Shown here: piece by piece, positions 26,152 to 38,530 of the stretch | Position numbering within the stretch: the first letter of the stretch is position 1 | How the letters are laid out: the number at the start of each line of letters is the position of its first letter | Assembly (NCBI GenBank): GCA_902729315.2 | Contig: LR746267.1 | Location: forward strand, 749,001-813,000 | Source: Spirodela intermedia | Lineage: Eukaryota > Streptophyta > Magnoliopsida > Alismatales > Araceae | Direction: 5' to 3' | Length of the DNA stretch: 64,000 nucleotides | The notes under the pieces: model-generated | The model's input: only the letters and a program-made list of their open reading frames with translations | What the model was told of the DNA's origin: nothing | Database searches by the model: none | Program-made: the position numbers and the translations under genes

Positions 26152-26640
26152 TTACATGAAACTCACACCCCCATAGATCGGGGGAACAGGCGGCGGCTGT
26201 CCACGTCCGCCAACAGACAGGCTGCGGCGTCCTTCCTCAGCCAGAAAAATAGGCGGTGATGTCTCTCCTGCTAAGCCATCAACGCAGGTAGTGGCGTCCT
26301 TACTCTGCAAACAAGGCAGACGGTGGTGGCGGCGGCTCTCTTCCTCTGCCAACTCGGCAGGCAGCATCTCCATACCCACTGGACTGCCGGCGCCGTCGTG
26401 CCGCCTTCTCCAGTGCTCCTCTTTTGTGTCTCTCTTTCGTTTCCACTACTCTTATGGTTTTTTACAAGGAGAAAGGGCCCTATTGGTTGTGGCCCACAAA
26501 AGACCATCTCGGATGGCCCATTTCCGTGCGAACAGTACGCGGAAGTGGGCCGATTCCCACGTCCGTCTCGCGCGGAGAGATGAGCTACAGTCGACAGATT
26601 TCTTTACTTTGCACCGCTTCCTATCGAACAGCACCGTATT
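26152..26640. other. GC-rich island with three site II motifs
   Basis: GC-rich block in AT-rich surroundings, with overlapping open frames of 75-120 codons on both strands and no recognisable domain. Between 26491 and 26551 it has three TGGGCC-type motifs (26491-26496, 26515-26520, 26546-26551) and a GGGCCC at 26475-26480. This looks like the core promoter or first exon of a plant housekeeping-type gene, or a captured piece of one. No body of such a gene follows; the GLP upstream module starts right after it. Confidence 0.35.
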
Positions 26641-26654
26641 ACAATGTGATTAAT

Positions 26655-28065
26655 TTTTTATGGTTATAGTGTTTGAGGTGTCTGTGAGTGATAAAGCATA
26701 GACTAAAATTGCGACTGTGTTATTTCTGCCTCTTAGAAATTTTTCCCCACCATCGCAGACAATAATAGAGATTTTAAGGGAGGGCCGGAAGAGTGGGCTA
26801 GTTCATAAGGAACGTAAGCGATGATATCAGAAAGTCCCAAGTGCAGTACTTTTTGCATTCGCCCGTGGGGAGCGAGAAATATGAAGCAGCTGCCGTGTCA
26901 GAGAAATAAACGCACGACTATATAGTCAACCCACTTTGACCAAAAGAATGTTCTGGAGGTAATAATGGTCCAAATTATTCAAATATGCAGTAACCAAGAG
27001 AATAATTAGAACCTCCATCACACCGACGTTAGGGATGGAAAACTACGATTCGGGGAGGGTTTTATCGGCAATATCACCATTGTTTTGGTCGCTAAAACGT
27101 ACCTGGTCCATAGCTTTGGCAAGCTTTCGGAACTAGCCGTTGCTTTCTGTCATGTGGTCTCCGAGAAGGCCAAGTCTTCGTTGTATGGCACAAGACCAAG
27201 ACCGAGTTCTCTGCTACGTTCAGAAAGCATTAATGATTCCCGTTTCCCCAAATATAGACCCTGCAACGGTAGAAAGTAGCCTGGATCGTGGAGAAATAGA
27301 GACCATCAGAGAGTCAAAAAGAAGCCTTGTCCGTCTGCGACGTAAACGATATGAATTTTCGGGTAGAACAATTTTCGAGGAATACGCTCGTAATTATTGC
27401 TCGTTAAATCTGAATTACCCTTGGAAATAGAGCTGCCAATGTTTTCTTTAAGGTTGGATGATTATGCTAATAGGAAACTAGATTTAGATAACGGATTCTA
27501 CGTGATTTGAGTCACAATCAAAAGCACAAAAAAATTGGAGGAGAAAACGTCCTCCGCGTGCTACTGGTCTCAGACATGAGCCCTGGGAAAAGTCCGAAGG
27601 ATAATGACATTCTCTTTTAAGTCCGTCTCCGTCGGACACGGACTGTGACGGTGGGATAAGGGTGCGGTGGGAAACAGAAGGATAGAGAGCAGAGTTGGAA
27701 CGTGTCAATTCGGGGGCTTGAGCCGGGCCACGACCTTTCCTGGTCTTTTGGAAGTTTTTGCACGCATCCACAGACGACTCACTCAGAAATCCTTTCGTAC
27801 TCCAAAAATTAGTGAAAAGAAACGAAGTCAACTTCTTGAAATCGTCAGACCCGCATTCCATACTCCAGAAATGACTGGGTCAGACGGTCTTCATACCGCA
27901 GCACTCCGAGATATCGGACGAAGTCCAGTTCCATATCTCCAGACCCACAAGTAAGCGCTTCAATCCTCCAAACCGTCTATAAATAACCCCGCCAAAGGTT
28001 TTGTTTCACCAACTTGTCACAACCTGCGGAGAAATTCGACTCTCGAAACAGCGAGGGATCCAACG
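26655..28065 (+). promoter_or_regulatory. GLP upstream module, gene at 28066
   Basis: Homologous along its length to 16085-17498. W-box core AGTCAA at 27826-27831, 240 bp before the ATG; AATGACTGGGTC near 27869; TATA box TATAAATA at 27978-27985, a better consensus than in the sister genes. The G-box position reads CTCCGTCGG here. Confidence 0.72.
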
Positions 28066-28805
28066 ATGGCCTCCTACGTTTTCGCCTTCGTCGTGCTCGT
28101 CCTCGCGTCCACCCAAGCCTTCGCCTCTGACCCGAACCAACTGCAGGACTTCTGTGTTGCAGACAACGCCGCCAAGGGTATGTGCCATGTGAACCTCAAG
28201 ATCGACGTGCAGCTTTCTCGGGATTGTGTTCTTTCTCATAATCTGGTTTTGTTGCAGTGTTCGTAAATGGTGTCGTCTGCAAGGACCCGGCCATTGTCAA
28301 CGCCAACGACTTCTTCTTCGCTGGCCTTGACAAGCCCGGCGACACGAACAACGCTCTGGGATCCAAGGTCACCCCCGTCAACGTCAACAACCTCCCCGGG
28401 CTTAACACCCTCGGCATCTCGCTCGTCCGCATAGACTTTGCCCGCCATGGTCTCAACCCTCCCCACACCCACCCGAGGGCCACGGAGGTGCTCACACTCT
28501 TGCAGGGCCAGCTCCACGTCGGATTCGTCACCTCCAACCCGCCCAAGCTCTTCACCAAGATTCTCAACAAGGGCGACGTCTTCGTCTTCCCCCAGGGCCT
28601 CATCCACTTCCAGCTCAACATAGGCCACGAGAATGCGGTAGCCATCGCTGGCCTGAGCAGCCAGAATCCCGGCGTGGTCACCATCGCCAACGCCGTCTTC
28701 GGGTCCAATCCTGCCATCAACGACGACGTGCTTGAGAAGGCATTCCAGATCGACAAGAAGATCGTGGATTACCTCAAGTCCCAGTTCTGGACGGACAACA
28801 ACTGA
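28066..28805 (+). CDS. GLP: germin-like protein, intact (GLP-5, copy 1)
   Basis: Exons 28066-28177 and 28258-28805 with an 80-nt GT-AG intron; 219 residues. The signal peptide ends AFA, then [11 protein letters not shown]30, C45, H107, H109, E114 and H154 are all present. The glycosylation site at residue 34 is lost: DNAAK replaces DNTTK. Box 1 context [10 protein letters not shown] and the C-terminus QFWTDNN group it with the gene at 7772, so the cluster has two recent GLP types (WTDN and WTENH). AATAAA at 28851-28856. Expected to be a secreted cell-wall cupin; activity unknown. Confidence 0.95.
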
Positions 28806-29470
28806 GGCGTGGACCTTGTGTTTGTAATTCGGCGTTCTTAGTTGCTATAGAATAAAAGCAGTCCGACTTTGGAGCTATTTGTATTATCCGCTGTGGTCGG
28901 AGGGATCGTCGGTCTGTAGGCAGAGTCGATACGTGTGAAGCGGCTTTCTGCCGTCGAAGTGCGTCCTTATCTTTTGCACTTTAATAGCTAGAGAGTAAGA
29001 AATTAAAGTAGATGGGTCCAGATGGGAACACGACGTGGAGAGGGAGGGCGAGAGGGGTAACTTCACGAACCTTGGATAGATACTGACGCTGGAGGATCGT
29101 CATTGGTGAGTTCCGCAAATAGCTAGATTTAATGTCTTAGAGAGACTCCCCCAACTCAACCACCATGTAGCGTAACAAATTTACACGTGTAGCTAAAAAT
29201 AGGAGACTGTTTAATAGATGCCTTCTCACTTGTGGCTACCTCTCACTTGATTGGTTCCGATTCAGCATAGATTCCTGCATTGTAATGTTCTTCAAAATTG
29301 TGGAAATCTAGATCTTGATACATTTTCCTAATTATACTTCTACGATATTGCAATTGAACTTAGTCATGAAGTCCATAGCACATCCACTTGATCATTAACT
29401 ATTTCAATCAGACCAGCGGGTGGGCGACAGCCCTCCAAAATTGATAAATCAATTATGTGATGTCTCCATT
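28806..29470 (+). repeat. GLP downstream module, gene at 28066
   Basis: Conserved 3' block. The distal part from 29220 matches 20170-20300 and 19310-19420, after which AT-rich repeat sequence takes over. Confidence 0.75.
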
Positions 29471-29576
29471 CCTAAAATATTGAGGCACGTCAAGAGGAAC
29501 TTGAGGGAGAGATTGGATCTCAATTAAGAGTAGAGTTGTGATGATAACTCTACAAATATTGAAATAAAGGAGATTC

Positions 29577-31370
29577 AAGATGCTCATACTAAATAGACAT
29601 ATATAGTTTTCATTACCATGAGTTAATAATTAAAAAATAATATAATTTTAGTCTTGACCATGCTAAATAGACATATATATGTGTTAAATTGTGAAAAGTA
29701 GTTTTACTTAGTTAATGTGATTTTTTGGCTAATTATATCATTTTATATGAATTTATATAATTATTATAATCTTATTTTTGAGATAAATAAAGGAAAATAA
29801 AAGAAAATAAAAATATAGAAAAAAGGGGAAATCTGCCAACTAACTAGGCCGGCAAATAGGTTGAAAGCATAGTCAAGTAGAGCTGCGAGTAGAGGCTTGA
29901 GTGGTTAAGGATAAACCGATAAGAGACAAGTGTGTGTCACTCTTCTTCCACATCATTAGTGGTCAGCTAGGTGTGAGGGCAAGGAGTGGTCATATAGACG
30001 CGAGAAAGGGACTCATTAATTTTTAAATCTCATATTACTATATAATAACATATAATCGATGTGAAACTAATCCTTAGTTATACCTTCCCTAATTTTTTTT
30101 AATTATTTTAATACCTCAAATACCCCCTTATTTATTAGAAGTAGGTACTTTGATGATGTCACTTTTAAAAGTATTTGCGTACTTATTTCACTCTCTCTTA
30201 TGATGACGGGTGACCGACAAAGATTTAAATCTTATTAGAGTTAAAATTTTTATTTTAATTTGATTAAATCATGATTTTTCTATAGATTGCCGATGAAAGA
30301 GTAAGCCATTAAAATCACTTAATCATTGTTGAAAATCTCATCAATGTGATTCTCAAAATATTGTTACTAAAATTTCTAATTGATTCACGATAAAAAGATC
30401 ATGAATTCATTGAGTAAATTATCTCTGATTGATCTACTAATAACATGTCATCAAAAAGAGGATGGTCCACTAAGAGATGAGTCCCCACCTCTTGAGAGCA
30501 TACCAAATGTAATGAAGAGTCTTCTCTTGCTGTATGAATTTAGGGATGAAAGTCTCAAACATATGCCCCACCTCTATCCAACTCATCTCTGTCGAGTGAC
30601 AATTGCTAGAGAGCCTCAAAGTTGCTATTTTTCTACTTTGTCAAGTAACAATTATTGGAGATGATTCGATGACCCACTTCATTAATTTCTAAATTTTACA
30701 AGAAAATCTTGAAACTAACAATCCTTCTAAACACTTAGAATTCTGACGTATAACTGCCACAACTCCAAAACTTTATTTTATAGTTTTTTAATTAATTTAA
30801 CTTTTACTATTATTTTCTAGATTTTAAAAGGAGATCTAATGAATGTCTAGGTTGTCTATTTCCAAAGAGTCTTTGAGGCTATGGACATCGCACGACAATC
30901 ATCCAGAACATAGAATTCTAACGATCACTATTGTGAGGTAAGAACTCTATCATTCCTATTTTTAAGTTAATTTTTACTTCATTCAATAATATTTTTTGTG
31001 ATGTCAAGTTTCTAAACTATTCTTTGTTCAATTACGATTCTTCTCGCTTTTATAGATATTAATTTGATGAGTTAAATCATCTACAATCATTGATATAAGA
31101 ATTATTAGATAAAACTTTATTTCCACCTAATTTGTGTTCATCGACTACTAATGTCATTGAGTTTAAAATTTTTTAAAAGTTATATTATTTGATATTATAT
31201 TACATATCTATGATCGACCTAGAAATTGTTACTTTTTTTGAAATTTTTATTAAATTATAATTAATATATTTTTTCATAAACACTTTTAAATATCTAAAAA
31301 TTAGTATTTTCTAATTTTATAAATTTGAATTTTGTATGATTTATTATACAATGACTAAGACACCTCACAT
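29577..31370 (+). repeat. AT-rich long repeat A (possible decayed LTR)
   Basis: Shares ordered blocks with 32268-35150: CATGAGTTAATAATTAA near the start, a GTGTGTGTCAC...CTTCCA block, a region around 30690-30850, and a closing CTATGATCGAC ... TATACAATGACTA block (31195-31370). Two related, diverged, collinear long repeats followed by Copia coding sequence suggest old LTRs, but no terminal TG/CA or target duplication was defined. The 94-codon frame at 30380 is not recognisable. Confidence 0.5.
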
Positions 31371-32267
31371 ATATTATTGATAATGACCCTTTGGATATTG
31401 TGACAAAGATTCTATTCAAATCACAACTTTCAATAAGATGAGATGAAAGTTATTGAATGTGAGGCACATCCCAAGATTGAAGAGTAACTTTATTTTGGCG
31501 GGATAGTCATACAATATAGGTTGTACAACAACTTTCATTAATAGCTTATGAAAAAAATTAAGCACCTTACATATGGCAATTATCAAGAAGGATACTATGG
31601 TTGTGGCTATTTTTGAGATAGGCAAAAGAAATATAACATGGTAGACTATGATATACGAGCAAGAAACAAATGAAAATTTGAATGTCAAAGAAAAGGTTAC
31701 TTGATTTAAAGTAAATGGGCATTGGTCTTAATGAAGACTATATTCTCAATAAGTATTAAAATGTTTCCTTCACAAAGGATGAAATATTCCAAAAATAAAA
31801 AGATTAGAATTAGTTCACATTGATGAGTGGGGACTCAAATTAAAAGGCTAAAAATGATTCATGTTGTCGTGTGTAACTTTCCCTCATTTCCTAACTTTGA
31901 GGTGTCAAATACTATGCAGCTTTCATTGCAACTCAACTGAAAAGATATAAGTTTATTTTCTGAAAAATAAATATAATATTTTCATGACATTTAGATCAAG
32001 TTGACCTTGAATTTGGTCTCAGCATTGTCTACAATTTGACAATAGTAGTGAGTATGATAGTTGTGAATTCTAAAAGTCTTATTCAAAACATGGGATATGA
32101 GGGAGAAGACTTTTCTAAGCAACTTAGTAAAATGACATTGGTAAGAAGATGAACATAACTTTGATAGAACAAGCTAAGAGTATGACATTATATATTGGGT
32201 TGTCATAATTTTTTTGGAGAGGTGTTGTTAACATTGCAACCTATTTACTATATAGTATTGGTGTCTA
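31371..32267. other. AT-rich sequence between the two long repeats
   Basis: No gene recognised; heavily stop-interrupted in all frames. It could be retroelement interior, but no motif supports that. Confidence 0.35.
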
Positions 32268-35150
32268 ATAAGTCTCAATTATCATGAGTTAATAATTAAT
32301 TAATGATATGTTTTATACATTAACTTATGATAAATAGTCTTATATTTATCGTAAATTGAAAAAAATAATTTTTATGTGACTAATGGGAGTTTATAGTTAA
32401 TTATGTGAGTTTATATAATTTTTATATTTATTTTCTTAAGTAAAAATAAAGTAAAATAAAGAACAAAATATACTAAAAAAGAGTGACCATTGGCCAACTG
32501 ACACTTAGCAATCTACATTCAAATGAGTAGAGTTAAATATGATAAAACCATGACTAAGGTTCAAATGACTAAGGACCTAGGGACATGTGTGTGTCACCTA
32601 TCTTCCATGTCACAAAGGCCAAATTGGTTTGTGGGGCAAGGTATGATTTTGTCACATGTGTGTTGCATGGGGGTGGACCACCTTGATAGTCTTCTCCATA
32701 GGTGGTCCTGACCATTTTGTTTGTAGAAGGAACTCAAATACATAAGATATCCCAAACTTATATGGATCTAAAATTCTTTGAAATAACTACTGGGAGTTTA
32801 AACTGCTAGCAATGCTTGTCAACCAAAATAATATCAAAAATATTTTTGTGTAAAGAGAAGGTCGCACATTAGTGTGTTCATTGTTTTACAGGTATCATGG
32901 GCATTATCTTACCTTTACTTCGACAGCCAAAAGATCAGTAGAGGTTCAAAGCTCATCAATATTGAAAAACAAATTCTTTTATTTTGATAGTGTAGTTTTT
33001 TTTATAGAGAAATAGTTAATAGAAAGAGTCACTAGAGATAGTTGATCGTTGATGGAATCTTTATCAACGATAATCAAGAATCATTGAGCAAATGATCAAA
33101 GATTCTAGGTAGAAAAATGAGAGCTATGGGAGGAAGTTACATTCCTCGTTGGTTGACGAATGAGCCATTGTCAAGGGTAAATGGATCCATGAAGAGATTT
33201 GTCATGGTGTCTTTAGAGTGTTTCATTTGTGATGCAAAGTGATGTGAGACAATGGTGTGAAATCCATTCAAGAGATAATTCTTTATTAAGGAAGTCAAAC
33301 CAAAGGTGGGGATAGGGTGGACTTGATAAAATTCAAAAAAGAAAATCTTAGGATTAAATTTACTCCTAAAATTCAAGTGATTAAGATCATTTAATTATTG
33401 ATTAAGGTTTCTAATTTAGTAAATTAGATGAGACTTCTCAACTAGGGTTATGGATCACCAGGTGTATGAGGGTAGCTATCTTAGAAGACACTCCAAATCT
33501 TGAGCAAGGATCCAATGTTTGACCAAGCTCACATGAGATAAAGGAAAGTCAACATACCTTGGTCAAGATGATTCAATGTTGCTTGAAGATTCTTGAGCCC
33601 TTTAAATTTCAGAAACTCCTGTTGTTCGACACCACCTTGGAGAATTATGATGTGAAGAGAAGAGAGATTGCAAAAAGAGAGGATAGAATGAAAGGGGAAG
33701 AAGAATGAAGAAGGGGGAATAGTAGAAGATAAGGGAAATAGGAGGGAAGAATTCTTGAACAGGGATGGATAGGGAAGAAAGAAGATGAGAAATAGGAGTG
33801 GATAGGAAAGACATTGAAGGAAGGGGGAAGAAGAAGGGGGACGAGAGAAAGAAGAGGATAGAGAGATTCAAATGGGATAGAAGAGAGAAAGATTTCCAGA
33901 ATAACAGTATTCATTTATTCCTTTTCTTGTTTGAAATTTCTATGAGAGATAGAGGATGAGATCCAAGAAAGGGGAAGTTGCAAGAGAGAGAGAGAGAAGG
34001 GTTAGTTACAAGAGGCTGGTTGGAAACACCCCTCCAGAAAGGATGAGGTGGCACCTCTTGGATGGAGAGGTGCCCAAGACTTTAGGAGAGGCTCCCATTG
34101 GGTGAGGTGTCTTCTTCCAAGGGCTCTTCTTTCTCCATGCCTTGGGCCCATTTCATTGGGTGAATTCTCTTATTGGATCTAAGGGATCCAATAATGGTGG
34201 ACCGAAGATTCCAAGTTGGGTCCATCAAGGGAAGAAAATGATGGTTGACTTGGGCAATGTTGACCCTCAAATCAGGGTTGACTCAAATGCATGCTCCCCT
34301 CCTTGGAAAGGATTGACTTTAGTGTTGTGGAATCTCCAAAGATGGTGAGGAAGATATGGTCATGTCATGAGATGGAGGGGCATTGATTGACCCATTGAGC
34401 AGCTCATTGACTCCATCATTGAGCCTCCTCTTATTATGTGGACTCGAGGATGAAGCTCCATGAGATGCACTCTACCTCCATCAATCTTAGCTCCACTAGG
34501 TGATAGTTGCTGGAGAACCATTACTATCAAGTGATAGCCACTAGAGACATGATCATCACCTACCTTCACCATCCAAATTTCACAAGGGAAGGTAGTGAGT
34601 GCCCATAGTAGACACCCCTCAAAAACCTTCTAAATTTACAAAATTCCAGCAATCATTGTTACGACATTGAAACTCCATTTTCCTTGTTTAAACTCATTTA
34701 ATTTTTAAGTGAATGATAGTTTTACTTGAATTTAAGTTTCAAAATTCATCTTTACTCAATGTTTACATATTTCAGGTTCATCGATTGAAACATTGGAAAT
34801 TGCTTTCACAATAATTCTCAAGTGGAACTCCTTTTTTCATCTTAGTCAATGTGCTTCAGGTAATGACATTAGTATCTGAATTTCTCTTTTTCTCTAATTT
34901 TTAAAAAGAATTTTCTTATGCTTTGTTAGTCTAAAAATTATATCAAACCAAAAAATATTTTGAAAATTTTCTTAATATTATCATACATCTCTATGATCGA
35001 CTAAAAAGGTTCTCACTAATTTTGGAGTTATTTGTTATTTTTAAATTAATATATTTCTAAAAAATACTCAAAAAATCTAAAAAATTAGATTTAATAGTTT
35101 TATAAATTTAAATTTGGGTAATGTAATATACAATGACTAGGTCATGTTAG
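32268..35150 (+). repeat. AT-rich long repeat B (possible decayed LTR)
   Basis: Collinear with repeat A but about 1.1 kb longer. The extra length includes a purine-rich stretch (about 33652-33895) dominated by GGAAGAAG-type units, which creates overlapping Ser/Pro/Leu/Phe-rich open frames on the minus strand that are not genes. Confidence 0.5.
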
Positions 35151-35179
35151 TGCCCCTAGATTATCAACTACCAAATGAG

Positions 35180-36120
35180 TACTACATTTGAAAAAAAGGT
35201 AAATCCCTCTTACCTAAAAGTTATCAAAATGTCTCCCTATGTTGATGTGGATTATAAAAAGAGAGATAAGTTGGATCCAAAATTAAAGGAATACCTTTTC
35301 ATTTGATATTTTCTAATTATTTTGGGTATCAATATTGAGATAATAAAACCTGGAAAAACCTTGAGTAGGAGGAATGCTATATTCAACTAAATAACTGTAT
35401 ATAAGGATAAAACATATTTAGAATTTGATCACAATTGTTTAAGGAATAGGTATATATGGGTTAATTATTGAGATTAGGAGAAAAATTATTTATGACTATT
35501 GATGATAAGCCTTAAAATGAAAATGCAAATATGAAGAGAACCTTCTTGCATTTCATTTGATAAGGTTTGACAAATTATGAAGACTACATGTAAGGTACTC
35601 TGTTGTTTTACATTAATTGTTATTTCACAGTTGGTGGTGAGCCTAAGTCTTATATGAAAGTTATAGATACTAATGACTTGTTGAAAGTGGGAGATAGAGA
35701 TATAAAAAATCAGATAAGATATGACTTCATTACCAAGTGAGAAGAAGGCACTCTACAAGAAGTTGGGGGTATTGGGTTAAGGAATATTTTGATGGCAACA
35801 AGAGCTGCTAGGTAGAACTTGTTGTAAAATGATTTAACAAAACTAAGGTAAATTACATAGAGATAGCCACCGTTTAATTGGTATAAAGTATTGTGATCAC
35901 AAAAGACCTTTACTTGAAAAGCTTGATATAAAAACAGCCTTCCTTCATGACAATTTAGAGGAAGACATCTATATGACGCAAGTAGAAATATCTTTGGTCA
36001 GTAGTCAATAAAATCATGCATGTAAGTTGAAGACGAGTTTTTATGAGTTGAAGCAAACACTAAGATAATTATCAGAAATTTGATGACTTTCTGACAAAGA
36101 ATACCTTTTGGATGTCAACT
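35180..36120 (+). mobile_element. Ty1/Copia retrotransposon remnant (copy 1)
   Basis: Decayed pol sequence, recognised by two landmarks in the expected order. KRDKLDPKLKEYLFI at about 35261-35305 matches the end of a Copia integrase region. KLDIKTAFLHDNLEEDIYMT (35919-35978) followed by CKLKTSFYELKQTLR (36021-36065) matches the reverse transcriptase, including its first catalytic Asp. Stops and frameshifts lie between and after them, and no RNase H or gag was recognised. Non-functional. Confidence 0.85.
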
Positions 36121-36714
36121 AAGAATTGTAATAGGCTTTCACTGTTGTTACTGACTTTTCGCTAACACAATGTGTAGAATCTCCAATTTTGCTTCTAGAA
36201 AGGCTATTTTTGTTAATTGGCTTTGTAGTTTTAGAAAATGCTCTTCGGGTAGATACATCTGAATAAATAGTCCATTTCACATGCGCTGTAGAGTGATTAA
36301 GCCATTGGTTGCCCTAGTGTAACCTTGATAGTAAGTCTTGACTGCCACTTTATTTGGATATCATACATTGGCTACCTCGTGCTTCATGATTTTCTTAGTG
36401 CTGCTAATACTGCGAGAACATATTCTATGCGCAGTCAAAGTCTTAAACTACATTGCTTATCCAAGAGAACAAACTGCCGTTTTTAATCGGATGAACGACA
36501 TGGAGGCCAAGATGATACATATTGTCCCTTTTCGATGTAGCCAACCCCATCATTATGATAACTATTGTCAATCCAGAACTGCCATTTGGTGATGCCGATT
36601 CCTTTCAAATCCTCTTTGAATGCTTCCGAACTGTCCTTGGACAATGAGTTTCACCCTACCACTGGACTGGTCACTGTGATAATCCTACTGCTTAGATTTA
36701 TCAGAACTGTCCCG
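36121..36714. other. Spacer, no gene
   Basis: An open frame of 84 codons at 36338 shows no recognised domain. Nothing else. Confidence 0.4.
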
Positions 36715-36915
36715 TCAGTAATCTTCCCACTAATCCCTTGAACTAGTCTTCCCTCTAGTAGTCGTGCAATATCCCACAATACACTCAATCGACACGTTCT
36801 AGTTAGAGCTTAATACTATAGGCTTCAAGGAGCCACTGCAAAGAAAACCTTTGCAAAGATCCAGGGAAAGGTCGAAACTTCAACTGGGGAAATTTAGGTG
36901 TGCGACATGAGTGTT
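36715..36915 (+). repeat. 200-bp dispersed repeat (with 21878-22076)
   Basis: Second member of the repeat at 21878. Here it is not followed by the 835-bp segment. Confidence 0.85.
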
Positions 36916-38042
36916 TGTACACCTTAGGTAGATGAGTTAGAAACTAGATCATCATTCGCGGAAGAAAAAAATCGAATTACTCCTTAAATTCGGATGAGAT
37001 TCCAAATGAACACGGTAGGTCATTTCTCAAATCCTCAAAGATTAACGTCGCTAACATAAGTTTTGCATAAGGTCTTCCACGCGCTGAGACTTAAAATAAT
37101 TAGCCTTTCATACTTGGACGAGATATGACATCCTGTGCGAAATACTAGCCTTGGACATGTGGGTCTCAGGACTGCAATGACTTACCCTCTTGAGGTCGTC
37201 TGCTTAGGAACTCTGGTGTGACGGAACGTCTAGGCTTCCTCAGGGAAGATGGCTCAAGGCGGTATTCGGAGTCATGAACGCCCTGAAGTGACATGGTGAC
37301 AACTTCATTCAATCTTCCAAAGTTCGTCTTCGCTGGGAAGGCCGAATCATGTCCTTTCAGAAACACGGAGCTGAAAAGGCGTCCAAGACGACGGTTCAGA
37401 AGATCTGCATTCTGACTCCATATTCACGAGGGAAATAACAGAAGTATTCTAAGACGTAAAAAGATTCAAAAGTTCCACAACAGAGGTGATACATTAAACT
37501 CACCAAAGTCGTATCCGCGTCGAAACATTAAATGCGCCAAAATTGTCGAATAAATGTGTTCTAGTTGGCCAAGCGGCAAAATATTCAGCAAGCATATCTG
37601 GGCAACTGTCAGCATACAAGACGTACAGAGCCAACGGTGTACGAATGGATGCCTAGGGATACGACAACACTAGCCACCGACTTCCTAAACTCGTCGTAAG
37701 AGTCTGGGCGATTCTCCAACCTGTCCCCCTGCGGTACGCGATACATGCGTTCCTCAGTCACCAAAGGTAGGGTAAGTTGACGGAATATCTCATGATTTTC
37801 TAGACATGACACGCGTTCCTAGCGTTACGAAGACTTTTACCTGTGAAATATGAGCCTCTTAAAGCCCCACAGATGTTTATGTACGGTGCAAATGCCAGTT
37901 GTCTATAACAAAACTAAAATCTGATTCGACATATTGCAGACTCCCTGTACGGAATACCCCGATTATTACTTTCAATAATCAAGAAAACGATCTTATCAAG
38001 GTAGCCTACATAAAACTTTCGTTCCACTCGACATTGCAAGTT
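36916..38042. other. Spacer, no gene recognised
   Basis: Two short minus-strand frames (37166-37366 and 37609-37812) have protein-like composition but no known domain and no clear splice link. Could be exon remnants of an unrelated gene. Confidence 0.35.
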
Positions 38043-38530
38043 TTCTCTGGCCTCGACAAGCCTGGCAGCACGAAGAACACTCTGAGATCTAAGGTCACCG
38101 CCGTCAACGTCAACAACCTCTTCGGGCTTAACACCCTAGGCATCTCGCTCGCCCGCTCAGACTTTGCTCCCTATGGGCTCAACCCTCCACATTCACACCC
38201 GAGGGCCACGGAGGTGCTCACACTGCTCCAGGGAAGGCTCTACGTCGGCTTCGTCACCTCCAACCCCCCCAAGCTCTTCACCAAGACTCTCAACAAGGAC
38301 GACGTCTTCGTCTTCCCCCAGGGCCTCATCCACTTCCAGCTCAACATAGGCCGCGAGAATGCGGTAGCCATCGCCGCCCTAAGCAGCCAGAACCCCGGCG
38401 TGATCACCGTCGCCAACACCGTCTTCGGGTCCAACCTGCCATCAACGACGACGTGCTCGCCAAAGCTTTCCAGGTGGACAAGAAGGTCGTGGACCACCTC
38501 CAGTCGCTGTTCTGGACGGAAAACCACTGA
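38043..38530 (+). pseudogene. GLP exon 2 pseudogene with frameshift (copy 1)
   Basis: Most of exon 2 from FSGLDKPG onward. Exon 1, the intron and the first part of exon 2 are missing; the break lies in a T-rich overlap (TTTTCTCTGG). Box 1 reads [11 protein letters not shown] with all three ligands, and box 2 reads [15 protein letters not shown] with its His. A one-base deletion in FGSN (GGGTCCAACCTG against GGGTCCAATCCTG) shifts the frame near 38435, so the original stop at 38528-38530 is read out of frame. No ATG precedes the open stretch. Confidence 0.92.
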
